64,000 nucleotides of DNA from RGIG8709 sp045537065 (GTDB lineage Bacteria; Bacillota; Clostridia; Monoglobales; Monoglobaceae). Positions 40,689-48,872 of the stretch are shown here, piece by piece (positions within the stretch are counted from its first letter, which is position 1; each line of letters opens with the position of its first letter). The DNA is taken from the NCBI GenBank assembly GCA_045537065.1, contig JAZSOT010000053.1, positions 1-64,000 on the forward strand, in the 5' to 3' direction. A program made the translations under genes and the position numbers. The notes below the pieces were generated by a model. The model searched no databases and was not told where the DNA came from. It saw only the letters and a list, made by a program, of their open reading frames with translations.

Positions 40689-41264
40689 ATGAAATTTGTG
40701 CTTGCCAGCCAGAACAAACACAAGGCTGAAGAAATAAAAAAAATTCTCGGCGAGGGCTTTGAAATAATAACTCAAAGTGAGGCAGGATTTGAAGGTGAGG
40801 TTGTTGAAGACGGCTCAACCTTCCGTGAAAATGCAATAAAAAAAGCCGAAACCGTTATGAAGGCAACAGGACTTCCCACCATTGCCGACGACAGCGGACT
40901 TTCAGTTGATGCCCTTGGCGGCGCTCCGGGAGTTTACACTGCACGTTATGCAGGAGAGGGCGCAACGGATGATGAAAACATCGGCAAGCTTTTATCTGCA
41001 CTTTCTGATGTTCCCGAAGAGAAAAGGCAGGCACAGTTTGTCTGCTGTATTGCTTTTGCATCACCCGGTCAGGAAACCCTTACCTTTGAGGGAAGATGCG
41101 AGGGCAGAGTTTTATTTGAAAAAGCAGGGGAAAACGGATTTGGATATGACCCTATATTCTACACTCCTGTCTTCGGAAAATCCCTTGCCGAGGTTTCGGC
41201 AGATGAAAAAAATTCTATCAGCCACCGTTCCCGTGCACTTAGGTTATTTAAGGAAAGCTTTTAA
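40689..41264 (+). CDS. rdgB: RdgB/HAM1 family non-canonical purine NTP pyrophosphatase
   Basis: House-cleaning enzyme that hydrolyses dITP, ITP and XTP to monophosphates. The 191-aa protein starts with FVLASQNKHKAEEIKKIL and has the family core ADDSGLSVDALGGAPGVYTA and GFGYDPIFY near residue 148. The ATG at 40689 is chosen because GAGGT lies just upstream and the family begins there; an upstream in-frame start would add 14 unrelated residues. Confidence 0.95.
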   Translation: MKFVLASQNKHKAEEIKKILGEGFEIITQSEAGFEGEVVEDGSTFRENAIKKAETVMKATGLPTIADDSGLSVDALGGAPGVYTARYAGEGATDDENIGKLLSALSDVPEEKRQAQFVCCIAFASPGQETLTFEGRCEGRVLFEKAGENGFGYDPIFYTPVFGKSLAEVSADEKNSISHRSRALRLFKESF

Positions 41265-41266
41265 TT

Positions 41267-41977
41267 ATGAGAAAAATTTTAAGCTCTATGAGAAGAGCAA
41301 TTCAGGATTATAATATGATTTCCCCCGGCGACAAAATTGCAGTGGGCGTTTCAGGAGGAAAAGACAGTCTGTGTCTCCTTGCAGCTCTTTGTGCCCTTAA
41401 AAAATTTTCAGATGTACCTTTTGAGGTTATGGGAATTACTGTTGACATGGGATTTGAGGGGGCTGACTATTCGGAAATCGAGAAATTCTGCAAGGAGCTT
41501 GGAGTAGAATACGTTCGCAAGAAGACAAACATTGCAGAGGTTATCTTTGATGTTAGAAAGGAAAACCGCCCTTGCTCTCTTTGTTCCAAAATGCGTCGCG
41601 GTGCACTTAATGATTTAGCAGTGGAACACGGGTGCAATAAGGTTGCACTTGGACACCACAACGAAGATGTTATTGAAACATTTTTTCTCTCCCTTTTCTT
41701 TGAGGGAAGAATTTCCTGTTTCTCACCCGTAACCTATCTTTCAAGGAAAGATGTTTATGTTATCAGACCTTTTATTTACACTCAAGAGGGGGATATAAAG
41801 GGATATGCACAGAGGACAAAGCTTCCCGTTGCAAAAAATCCATGCCCAATGGACGGGGTCTCTATGCGTCAGGAAATGAAAGAATTTATTAATGAAAAAA
41901 ATGCAAAAGACCATCACTTTAAAACCCGTATGATGCACGCCATTCAAACGGGGATTAAGGAATGGATAATAGACTAA
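41267..41977 (+). CDS. TtcA-family tRNA thiolation ATPase
   Basis: A 236-aa PP-loop ATPase of the TtcA/TtuA type that activates a tRNA base for sulfur insertion. It shows the PP-loop GVSGGKDSLCLL near residue 26 and a pair of Cys in CSLCSKMRRGAL that could bind a cluster, then LGHHNEDVIETFF and a third Cys in NPCPMDG. The start is 2 bp after rdgB. TtcA itself modifies C32; the target in this organism is not proven. Confidence 0.88.
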   Translation: MRKILSSMRRAIQDYNMISPGDKIAVGVSGGKDSLCLLAALCALKKFSDVPFEVMGITVDMGFEGADYSEIEKFCKELGVEYVRKKTNIAEVIFDVRKENRPCSLCSKMRRGALNDLAVEHGCNKVALGHHNEDVIETFFLSLFFEGRISCFSPVTYLSRKDVYVIRPFIYTQEGDIKGYAQRTKLPVAKNPCPMDGVSMRQEMKEFINEKNAKDHHFKTRMMHAIQTGIKEWIID

Positions 41978-41999
41978 TTCCGAAAAGACGGTAAAAATT

Positions 42000-42866
42000 A
42001 TGAAAACAATCAGAAAAGCCATTATACCGGCTGCAGGTCTTGGAACAAGATTTCTTCCTGCAACAAAAGCTCAGCCAAAGGAGATGCTTCCCATTGTGGA
42101 TATTCCCACAATTCAGTATATCGTGGAAGAGGCTATTGCATCAGGCATTGAGGACATTTTGATTATAACAGGCAGAAACAAAAAATCTATAGAAGACCAT
42201 TTTGACAAGTCCTACGAACTTGAAACGGAGCTTCAAAAATCAGGAAAGACCGAATTTTTAGAGCTTTGCCAAAATATTTCCTCTATGGCAAATATTCACT
42301 ACATTCGCCAGAAAGAGGCAAAAGGTCTCGGGCACGCAGTTCTTTGTGCGAAAAGCTTTGTGGGGAATGAACCATTTGCTGTTCTTTTAGGGGACGACAT
42401 TGTTTATTCAGAAAAACCTTGTCTTAAACAGATGGTGGAGGTTTTTGAAGAGAATCAGGCTTCCGTTCTCGGTGTGCAGACTGTTCCTCACGATCAGGTT
42501 TCAAAATACGGAATTGTTGACGGAGTAAAGCTTTCGGACAGACTTTACACTGTTTCAGGGCTTGTGGAAAAACCGCCCATCGACAAGGCACCAACCGATG
42601 TTGCAATTCTCGGAAGATATATTATCGAGCCTGAAATTTTTGATTATCTTGAAAAAACAAAGCCCGGTGCAGGTGGAGAAATTCAGCTTACAGATGCACT
42701 TATGAGCCTTGCAAAGGACAAAAAAATGCTGGCTTATGACTTTATGGGCAGAAGATATGATGTTGGAGACAAGCTTGGTTTCCTTACCGCAACCGTTGAA
42801 TACGCCCTGAGAAGAGACGACCTTAAAGATAAATTTATGGCTTATCTTAAAGAAATTATTAAATAA
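42000..42866 (+). CDS. galU: UTP-glucose-1-phosphate uridylyltransferase GalU
   Basis: Makes UDP-glucose for polysaccharide, teichoic acid or glycolipid synthesis. The 288-aa protein has the nucleotidyltransferase signature AAGLGTRFLPATKAQPKEML, the LLGDDIVYSE metal/UTP site and GGEIQLTDALMSL. It lies directly before a polysaccharide-export permease, consistent with envelope glycan synthesis. Confidence 0.96.
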   Translation: MKTIRKAIIPAAGLGTRFLPATKAQPKEMLPIVDIPTIQYIVEEAIASGIEDILIITGRNKKSIEDHFDKSYELETELQKSGKTEFLELCQNISSMANIHYIRQKEAKGLGHAVLCAKSFVGNEPFAVLLGDDIVYSEKPCLKQMVEVFEENQASVLGVQTVPHDQVSKYGIVDGVKLSDRLYTVSGLVEKPPIDKAPTDVAILGRYIIEPEIFDYLEKTKPGAGGEIQLTDALMSLAKDKKMLAYDFMGRRYDVGDKLGFLTATVEYALRRDDLKDKFMAYLKEIIK

Positions 42867-42880
42867 CAGAGGTTATTATT

Positions 42881-43633
42881 ATGCTTTTTACTCTTGCGAA
42901 AAATGATTTTAAATCTAAATATGCAGGCTCCGCACTTGGTGCCATGTGGGCTTTTATAAGCCCTGTTATTACCATATTTATATATTGGTTTGTTTTTCAG
43001 GTGGCATTTAAATCTGCCCCCGTGGGAGACGTTCCATATGTTTTATGGCTGGTTTCGGGAATTGTGCCCTGGTTCTTCATTTCAGAAGCATGGGGCGGGG
43101 CAACCTCTTCACTACTTGATTATTCCTACCTTGTGAAGAAAGTTGTTTTCCCTGTTGAAAAACTTCCTGTTATAAGAATTTTATCAGCATTTTTCGTACA
43201 TTTGTTCTTTATTTTACTGACTTTTATTATAACCTTTTTCTATGGCTCGGGTTTTTCTATTATTTATGTGCAGGTTATATACTATGCTTTTGCGGCATTT
43301 ATGCTGGTGCTTGCTCTTGGAACACTGACCGGCGTTCTTTGTGCCTTTACAAAGGATGTTTTGAACATAGTCGGCGTTTTTGTTCAATTTGGTTTCTGGC
43401 TTACCCCTATTTTCTGGGATATAAGCCAAATCCCAGAGCCTCTGACTTTTATATTCAAAATTAACCCTGTTTACTATGTCACAGAGGGTTATCGTGACAC
43501 CTTTATATACGGCAGATGGTTTTTTGAAAAGCCTTATCTCTCCCTTTATTTCTGGGGATTTACAATTTTAGTTCTTGTAATTGGAAACGAGCTTTTCAAA
43601 AAGCTCCGTCCCCATCTTGCAGATATGCTGTAA
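42881..43633 (+). CDS. polysaccharide/polyol-phosphate ABC export permease
   Basis: A 250-aa membrane protein of the ABC-2 (TagG/Wzm) family with about six helices. It contains the amphipathic N-terminal KNDFKSKYAGSALGAMWAF, the segment SGIVPWFFISEAW and the conserved NPVYYVTEGYRD near residue 190. It exports teichoic acid or capsular glycan with an ATPase of the TagH/Wzt type. No such ATPase gene follows; a terminator comes directly after. Confidence 0.9.
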   Translation: MLFTLAKNDFKSKYAGSALGAMWAFISPVITIFIYWFVFQVAFKSAPVGDVPYVLWLVSGIVPWFFISEAWGGATSSLLDYSYLVKKVVFPVEKLPVIRILSAFFVHLFFILLTFIITFFYGSGFSIIYVQVIYYAFAAFMLVLALGTLTGVLCAFTKDVLNIVGVFVQFGFWLTPIFWDISQIPEPLTFIFKINPVYYVTEGYRDTFIYGRWFFEKPYLSLYFWGFTILVLVIGNELFKKLRPHLADML

Positions 43634-43639
43634 ATATTA

Positions 43640-43668
43640 AAGACCTGCCATCGGGCAGGTCTTTTTTT
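43640..43668 (+). terminator. terminator of galU/permease operon
   Basis: A 10-bp GC-containing stem (43640-43649/43654-43663) followed by TTTTTTT. Confidence 0.92.
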
Positions 43669-43703
43669 GTATCTAAAAATCATAAAGATATTTATAATTT
43701 TTG

Positions 43704-43877
43704 TCGATATACAAACTTCGTTTGCTCGATATATTTACTTTGTAAATTCGATATATTCTCGCTTCGCTCAAACTCGATATGATATAAATCTCGTTGCCGC
43801 GAGGCAACATATCGAGTGTGTCAGCACATATCGAGTCTAAAAGACATATCGAAAATCTCGACAGAGATTTATATCGA
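43704..43877. repeat. fishbone-like palindromic repeat array
   Basis: A 174-bp element. TCGATAT occurs at 43704, 43726, 43748 and 43774, and its inverse ATATCGA at 43809, 43828, 43846 and 43871, symmetrically around a central hairpin (GTTGCC-GCGA-GGCAAC, 43793-43808). Between the left copies are CAAAC-TTC-GTTTG and TTTAC-TTT-GTAAA hairpins and one weak segment; between the right copies are TGTG-TCAG-CACA, GTCT-AAA-AGAC and AAATCTC-GACA-GAGATTT. Folded, the linkers could pair in a central stem with side hairpins. No coding potential is seen. Function is unknown. Confidence 0.85.
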
Positions 43878-43886
43878 TGAAAAAAA

Positions 43887-43904
43887 GACATCCAATTGGA
43901 TATC
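43887..43904 (-). terminator. terminator of tRNA-Pro
   Basis: GATATCCAATTGGATGTC on the minus strand pairs with itself, with one U-G wobble, and is followed by seven T. On the plus strand the same position is a C-A mismatch, so it favours the tRNA strand. Confidence 0.8.
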
Positions 43905-43911
43905 TTTTTTT

Positions 43912-43988
43912 TGGTCGAGGTGACAGGATTCGGACCTGCGGCCCCTTGGTCCCAAACCAAGTGCGCTACCAAACTGCGCCACACCTCG
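43912..43988 (-). tRNA. tRNA-Pro (anticodon TGG)
   Basis: A 77-nt gene with an encoded CCA end. The acceptor stem CGAGGTG/CACCTCG is perfect, the D-arm reads GCGCAGTTTGGTAGCGC, the anticodon arm CTTGGTTTGGGACCAAG gives UGG, and the T-arm contains GGTCCGAATCC. It is transcribed alone from its own promoter. Confidence 0.96.
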
Positions 43989-44019
43989 AAATATATTAAA
44001 TTTTTCAAATGCACGGACT

Positions 44020-44048
44020 ATTATACACTCTTTTTTAGAAAAAGTCAA
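44020..44048 (-). promoter_or_regulatory. promoter of tRNA-Pro
   Basis: On the minus strand, TTGACT (44043-44048), a 17-bp spacer and TATAAT (44020-44025), 31 bp before the tRNA. The rest of the gap to purC is AT-rich with nothing else recognised. Confidence 0.8.
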
Positions 44049-44219
44049 GAGCTTTTATTCTATTTTTTAAATATTTTTTTCTTTCTTTATCTCTTATATT
44101 TTTAATAAAATATACAAAATTTTAAAAATTTACAATTTTTTTACAAAAAGGGATATTCAAATTAAAAAAAATGTGATAAAATATATATTGTATTTAAAAT
44201 TTGAAGGAGTGGGCGGCTA

Positions 44220-44903
44220 ATGAAAAAATTATACGAAGGCAAAACAAAGGATGTTTATGAATTAGATAACGGCAACGTTATGCTTAAATTTAAAGATGAT
44301 TGCACCGGAAAAGACGGGGTTTTCGATCCGGGTGAAAACGCTGTTGGTCTTACAATTGAAGGTATTGGAAAGGCTAACCTTGAAACTTCTGTTCGCTATT
44401 TTGAACTTCTTAAAAAAGCAGGCATCAAAACTCACTACGTGAGCGCAAACATTGACGATGCTACTATGGGGGTTCTTCCAGCAACTGTTTTCGGACACGG
44501 TCTTGAAGTTATCTGCCGTCTTGTTGCAACAGGAAGCTTTATTCGCAGATATGGTGAATATATTGAAGACGGAACAGTTCTTCCGGGCGGTTATGTTGAA
44601 TGTACTTTCAAGAACGACGAAAAGGGTGACCCTCTTGTTACAGGCGAAGGTCTTGCAGCTCTTGGAGTTATGACTCCTGAAATGTTTGAAAGTATGAAAG
44701 CTCAGACTCTTAAAATCACAAAAATCGTTGCTGATGACCTCAAGGAAATCGGTCTTGACCTTTGGGATATTAAATTTGAGTTTGGTTACAACAATGGCGA
44801 GGTTATCTTAATCGACGAAATCGCATCAGGAAATATGAGAGTTTATAAAGACGGCAAAATTGTTGAACCTGTTGAGCTTACAAAGCTAATATTAAACAGA
44901 TAA
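44220..44903 (+). CDS. purC: phosphoribosylaminoimidazole-succinocarboxamide synthase PurC
   Basis: Catalyses the SAICAR step of de novo purine synthesis. The 227-aa protein begins KLYEGKTKDVYEL and has VRRLVATGSF-like CRLVATGSFIRRYGEYIEDG, the substrate-binding WDIKFEFGYN and the metal-binding LIDEIASGNMR. GAAGGAG precedes the ATG. It stands alone, outside a pur operon, with its own terminator. Confidence 0.97.
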   Translation: MKKLYEGKTKDVYELDNGNVMLKFKDDCTGKDGVFDPGENAVGLTIEGIGKANLETSVRYFELLKKAGIKTHYVSANIDDATMGVLPATVFGHGLEVICRLVATGSFIRRYGEYIEDGTVLPGGYVECTFKNDEKGDPLVTGEGLAALGVMTPEMFESMKAQTLKITKIVADDLKEIGLDLWDIKFEFGYNNGEVILIDEIASGNMRVYKDGKIVEPVELTKLILNR

Positions 44904-44915
44904 TATTTAAGTTTG

Positions 44916-44946
44916 AAAGGGAGAGTTTAAACTCTCCCTTTTTTTG
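44916..44946. terminator. terminator of purC
   Basis: A 13-bp perfect stem (44916-44928/44929-44941, effective loop of a few bases) followed by a T-run. Confidence 0.9.
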
Positions 44947-44949
44947 TTT

Positions 44950-46224
44950 TTAAACTATATTAAACATTGCATTAAGCAGTGACCAATTTGCCTGGAATGG
45001 TCTCATCAGATTCCAATATCCTGCTCCCCGCAGTCCGTATTTCGTTATAAGATTATATTTTGCCTCCATACTTCTGACATCTTCAAACCACACCTCATGT
45101 TCTTTCCCATCCTCTGCTCTGTAATTAAAATGGGGAGTTTTTGATGTCTCGTCAAACAAAATTTCTCTGCCATAACGTCTTGCAAGGTCCAAAGCCTCTG
45201 GGTTTGATATTGACCTTGCCCTTGACTCTCCTCTTACAAATGGAAGTGTCCAGTCATATCCATAATTGGGAATCCCTAAGAAAATCTTCTCGGGAGGAAT
45301 ACTCTCAAGAGCATATTTCACAACATTTTCAACAGGGCCAATGGGTGCAACCGCCATTGGAGGCCCATATGTATATCCCCATTCATAGGTCATAAGAAGC
45401 ACGGCATCCGATGCACTTCCAAGGAGTCTGTAGTTATGTCCCTCATATAAAGTTCCTTTTTGGTTATCCGAGGTTTTAGGGGCAAGAGCAGAAAAAACAA
45501 CCTTTCCCAAGGGTGAAAGCTCATTTCTTAATTTTTCAACAAACTCTGCATACAAAGAGCTATCCTGAGGAAAAACAAATTCAAAATCTATATCAAGACC
45601 AGAATAGTTCTTTTGAATAATTGTGCTTTTTATAGCATCTATAAGCTTTCCTTGAATTTCGGGAGAATTTAAAATAGTTGATGCAAGCTCATTTGAAAAA
45701 TTTCCCTCTTTTGTTAGGGTTGAGAGATGCATAAGGGGCCTTACAGAATATTCATCTGCAGCATCTAAAAGAGCTTTATCATCTAGAGGCACAAGTCCTC
45801 CCTCCTCTGTTATTCCGTAGGTGAAAGGAGAAAGGTATGTCATATAGGGGAGAGAAGAATTTAAAATTTCCTTTGTTACATAGGGATATGCATATCCGTT
45901 GGTTTCAACTGTTCCCTTTTTTTCAGTATTAAAAGATATAATTATTCTGTCTCCCTCGTCTATAAATGGAAAACCCACATACTGAGGATTATTTCTGAGA
46001 AGCTGTCTGTAGGACATTCCAAAGTTTCTTGCAATGGAATAAAGAGTATCCCCACGCCTCACAGTATATACTGTTTTAGGAAACAAGATAAGAAGATTCT
46101 GCCCCGGGATAAGGCTTTCTCCCTCTGCAAGTCCGTTTATTTCAAGAAGAAGGCGAAGTTCAATTCCATATGCACTTGCAATAGAAAATGCCGACTCTCC
46201 TCTTTTCACTGTGTGTATAACCAA
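44950..46224 (-). CDS. LysM/GH18 spore peptidoglycan hydrolase (SleL/YaaH-like)
   Basis: A 424-aa glycosidase of the SleL/YaaH type, active on spore cortex fragments. Two LysM domains (HTVKRGESAFSIASAYGIE and YTVRRGDTLYSIARNFGMS) are followed by a GH18 barrel from about residue 100, with the catalytic DxDxE region GLDIDFEFV and a C-terminal GAGYWNLMRPF. The start is taken as TTG at 46224, five bases after GGGGGAG; an upstream ATG would add 13 residues and lies in the ribosome-site region. There is no signal peptide, as in SleL. Confidence 0.88.
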   Translation of the reverse strand: MVIHTVKRGESAFSIASAYGIELRLLLEINGLAEGESLIPGQNLLILFPKTVYTVRRGDTLYSIARNFGMSYRQLLRNNPQYVGFPFIDEGDRIIISFNTEKKGTVETNGYAYPYVTKEILNSSLPYMTYLSPFTYGITEEGGLVPLDDKALLDAADEYSVRPLMHLSTLTKEGNFSNELASTILNSPEIQGKLIDAIKSTIIQKNYSGLDIDFEFVFPQDSSLYAEFVEKLRNELSPLGKVVFSALAPKTSDNQKGTLYEGHNYRLLGSASDAVLLMTYEWGYTYGPPMAVAPIGPVENVVKYALESIPPEKIFLGIPNYGYDWTLPFVRGESRARSISNPEALDLARRYGREILFDETSKTPHFNYRAEDGKEHEVWFEDVRSMEAKYNLITKYGLRGAGYWNLMRPFQANWSLLNAMFNIV

Positions 46225-46340
46225 GTTTACTCCCCCTTTTTTCATTTTATTATATATATGCAAAACTTTCCTTTTATATGTTCTTTGTTTCGTTGACTTT
46301 TTTTCAATAAAAGGATATAATATATATTGAGGTGTTTTTT

Positions 46341-47231
46341 ATTTTAATTCAGGATATTACCATTGATAAAAAAGAATATATAAATAATTTTTTAAAAAAT
46401 GCAAACTCTGAAAATTCGGAGCTTACCTTCACAAACCTTTTTATGTGGAGGAAAAGCTACAATGTGAAATTTTCGGTTGTTTCAGGTTGCCTTGTTATTA
46501 TTTCAAAGCACAAGGAAAACCCTAGCATTATATATTTTCCCATTGGCGATGGGGACAAAATAGCTTGTATTAATGAAGTTATACAAGAATTTCAAAAAGC
46601 AGGAGAAAACTTTTTAATAAGGATAAGCAGTGAAAAAGACCTTGAAATGCTTGTAAATAACTTTTCTCAGAAATTTGAAATTACTGAGGATACAAATTCC
46701 TTTGATTATGTTTACAGAGTTCAGGACCTGTCGGAGCTTAAGGGAAAGAAATACCATGCAAAGAGAAATTTTACAAACCGTTTTGAGAATAAATACAGTT
46801 ACACTTTTGAAAAAATGACACCCGACCAAAAGGACGAATGTCTTTCACTTTACAAAAAGTGGCTTCGGGAAAAAGAGGACGACATCCCCGGGCTTGATGA
46901 AAGCTTTGAGGCAGTTTCAGAGCTTCTTGATAACTGGGAAAGCCTTGATATTACAGGTTCTTGCCTGCTGGTTGACGGAAAAATGGTTGCTTTCTCGTTT
47001 GGAGAGCCAATGATTGCTGCCAAAAGCACAGTTGTTATTCATTTTGAACACGCAGATACCTCCTTTGAGGGTGCATTTCCTATGATGAACAGACAGTTTC
47101 TCTTAAACTGCTGGCAGGATTTTGAATTTGTCAACAGAGAAGAGGATATGGGACTTCCGGGACTAAAGAAAGCAAAGGAATCCTATTATCCCTGCCATAT
47201 GGCAAAGAAATATCTTGCAAAGCTTAAATAG
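46341..47231 (+). CDS. DUF2156 domain protein
   Basis: A protein of about 296 aa related to the C-terminal DUF2156/GNAT-like domain of phosphatidylglycerol lysyltransferases, but without the membrane part, so probably an aminoacyl or acyl transferase of unknown substrate. Segments include LTFTNLFMWRKSYNV, YHAKRNFTNRFEN and FVNREEDMGLPGLKKAKESY. No ATG, TTG or CTG is well placed: GAGGTG at 46329-46334 suggests initiation at ATT 46341 (or 46347). GTG 46332 lies inside the ribosome site. Confidence 0.85.
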   Translation: MLIQDITIDKKEYINNFLKNANSENSELTFTNLFMWRKSYNVKFSVVSGCLVIISKHKENPSIIYFPIGDGDKIACINEVIQEFQKAGENFLIRISSEKDLEMLVNNFSQKFEITEDTNSFDYVYRVQDLSELKGKKYHAKRNFTNRFENKYSYTFEKMTPDQKDECLSLYKKWLREKEDDIPGLDESFEAVSELLDNWESLDITGSCLLVDGKMVAFSFGEPMIAAKSTVVIHFEHADTSFEGAFPMMNRQFLLNCWQDFEFVNREEDMGLPGLKKAKESYYPCHMAKKYLAKLK

Positions 47232-47284
47232 TTGTCATATTTGTCCATCTTTCCAGTATAAATATACTGAAAGGATGATTTTAC

Positions 47285-47551
47285 GTGATTTTTGATACTA
47301 TGTCTATTATAGCCTCCCTTTTCGGGATTATTATACTTTATGTTCTGTGCCTTGTGTTTATAAAACCTATAAAGCTTATGTTCAGGCTTCTTATAAATAT
47401 ACTTTTCGGCGGAATTATGCTTTTTGCTTATAACTTTTTTGGGGGGCTTTTCGGGATTTCCATAGGGATAAACCTCCTGACCTCCTCTATTGCGGGAATT
47501 ATGGGAATCCCCGGCATTGCTTTAATATTTCTCACTTTAGTTTTTATATAA
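47285..47551 (+). CDS. bofA: pro-sigma-K processing inhibitor BofA family protein
   Basis: An 88-aa membrane protein with two to three hydrophobic segments, matching BofA, which in Bacillus holds the SpoIVFB protease inactive and so delays SigK maturation. The family signature is the Gly-rich C-terminal half (GISIGINLLTSSIAGIMGIP). It starts with GTG after GAAAGGATG. Together with intact sigK at 27797 it supports the late sporulation pathway. Confidence 0.88.
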   Translation: MIFDTMSIIASLFGIIILYVLCLVFIKPIKLMFRLLINILFGGIMLFAYNFFGGLFGISIGINLLTSSIAGIMGIPGIALIFLTLVFI

Positions 47552-47577
47552 AATTTTCTACATAAGAGGTGAATAAT

Positions 47578-48474
47578 ATGTCACTCAAGCTGGATGATAA
47601 ACTGGTTATCGGGGTTTCTTCAAGAGCCCTTTTTGACCTTGAAGCAGAGAACCAAATCTTTGAAAATGACGGGCTTGACGCCTACATAAAATATCAGATT
47701 GAACACGAAGACTCTATTTTAAAGCCGGGAACTGCGTTCCCTCTTGTTAAGGCTTTGCAACAGCTTAATGCGGACGATAAATATTTGACAGAAATTATTA
47801 TTATGTCCAAAAACAGTGCGGACACCAGTCTTAGGATTTTCAACTCCATTGAGCATTACGGACTTAACATAAGCCGTGCATCCTTGGTTAGCGGGGCATC
47901 CATTTCACCTTACCTTGAGTCCTTTAAGACAGACCTTTTTCTTTCCGCAAACGAATCGGATGTTCAGGAGGCAATAAATAGCGGAATTGCATCAGGGCTT
48001 ATATGCCATTATTCAGGTCTTCCTATAAACCCTGACGAAGATATAAGACAAATTCGCATTGCCTTTGACGGAGATGCAGTTATATTCTCCGACGAGGCAG
48101 AGAGAATATATCAGGAAAAGGGTCTTAAAGCATTTGAAATACACGAACACGAAAATGCTCAAAACCCACTACCTGAGGGACCTTTTGCTAAGCTTTTAAA
48201 AACAATTTCAGTTCTGCAACAAAAGTTCCCAGAGGGAGAGGCTCCTATCAGGACAGCACTTGTTACTGCCAGAAACGCTCCCGCACACGAGAGAGTTATA
48301 AGAACCCTAAGAGCCTGGAACGTGAGAATTGACGAAGCATTTTTCCTTGGCGGCATAAAGAAAAGCGATGTTTTAAAATCCTTTGGTGCTCATATTTTCT
48401 TTGACGACCAGTCTGTTCACACAGACCCCGCATCAAAAATGGTGCCATCGGCAAGAGTGCCTTACAAATGTTAA
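47578..48474 (+). CDS. 5'-nucleotidase (cytosolic NT5C1-like family)
   Basis: A 298-aa HAD-like 5'-nucleotidase of the family related to animal cytosolic 5'-nucleotidase I (pfam 5-nucleotidase). Early segments VIGVSSRALFDL and PGTAFPLVKAL, then RIAFDGDAVIFSDEAE and HIFFDDQSVH with the acidic HAD motifs. ATG 47578 is chosen with GAGGTG eight bases upstream; the GTG at 47569 is inside that site. It releases nucleosides from monophosphates; the exact substrate is open. Confidence 0.9.
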   Translation: MSLKLDDKLVIGVSSRALFDLEAENQIFENDGLDAYIKYQIEHEDSILKPGTAFPLVKALQQLNADDKYLTEIIIMSKNSADTSLRIFNSIEHYGLNISRASLVSGASISPYLESFKTDLFLSANESDVQEAINSGIASGLICHYSGLPINPDEDIRQIRIAFDGDAVIFSDEAERIYQEKGLKAFEIHEHENAQNPLPEGPFAKLLKTISVLQQKFPEGEAPIRTALVTARNAPAHERVIRTLRAWNVRIDEAFFLGGIKKSDVLKSFGAHIFFDDQSVHTDPASKMVPSARVPYKC

Positions 48475-48504
48475 AAAGAGCTGTTTTAAAAACAGCTCTT
48501 TTTT
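48473..48504. terminator. terminator of 5'-nucleotidase gene
   Basis: A 12-bp stem (48476-48487/48489-48500) followed by TTTTTT, overlapping the stop codon. It may also end the convergent XRE gene. Confidence 0.9.
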
Positions 48505-48519
48505 AACATTATTGTTTTC

Positions 48520-48762
48520 TTATCTTATTTCCTGCTCAAGATTTTTAAATTCTTCCGTATTGAAAAATTCATCTACTGATATTCCCAGACCATCACAAAG
48601 CATCTTTATTGTCACTATACCGGGATTCTGACTTTTTCCATATAAAATATTTTTTATTGTGGACGGAGCTACTCCTGATTCAGTTGCAAGTCTGTTAATT
48701 GTCATTTTCTTTTCTTCGCACAAATATAAAATTCTGTTTTTTACCGCCTTATAAGTACCCAT
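48520..48762 (-). CDS. XRE-family transcriptional regulator
   Basis: An 80-aa single HTH domain (KNRILYLCEEKKMTINRLA, SGVAPSTIKNILYGKSQNPG) with a C-terminal LGISVDEFFNTEEF. It is divergent from the DUF4190 gene, and an ATAGACT inverted repeat in the shared promoter region is its likely operator. Confidence 0.88.
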   Translation of the reverse strand: MGTYKAVKNRILYLCEEKKMTINRLATESGVAPSTIKNILYGKSQNPGIVTIKMLCDGLGISVDEFFNTEEFKNLEQEIR

Positions 48763-48784
48763 TTTTCTACCTCATATAAACTTT

Positions 48785-48804
48785 ATAGACTAATTATAGT
48801 CTAT
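48785..48804. promoter_or_regulatory. palindromic operator between XRE and DUF4190 genes
   Basis: ATAGACT-AATTAT-AGTCTAT, a perfect 7-bp inverted repeat with a 6-bp spacer. A related GACTATAG lies at 48853-48860. Confidence 0.55.
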
Positions 48805-48872
48805 TAGTATTAACAAGGTAGGCTATATATGATACAATACGGGCTATAAAAAGACTATAGGGAGATGTGGTC

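Noticed and set aside
43704..43877. CRISPR array
   Set aside because: Linkers are only 7 bp, they invert in mid-array, spacers are self-complementary, and no cas genes are nearby.
43673..44014. A 113-codon open frame across tRNA-Pro and the fishbone array
   Set aside because: It is produced by reading the tRNA sequence itself and repeat DNA; no ribosome site.
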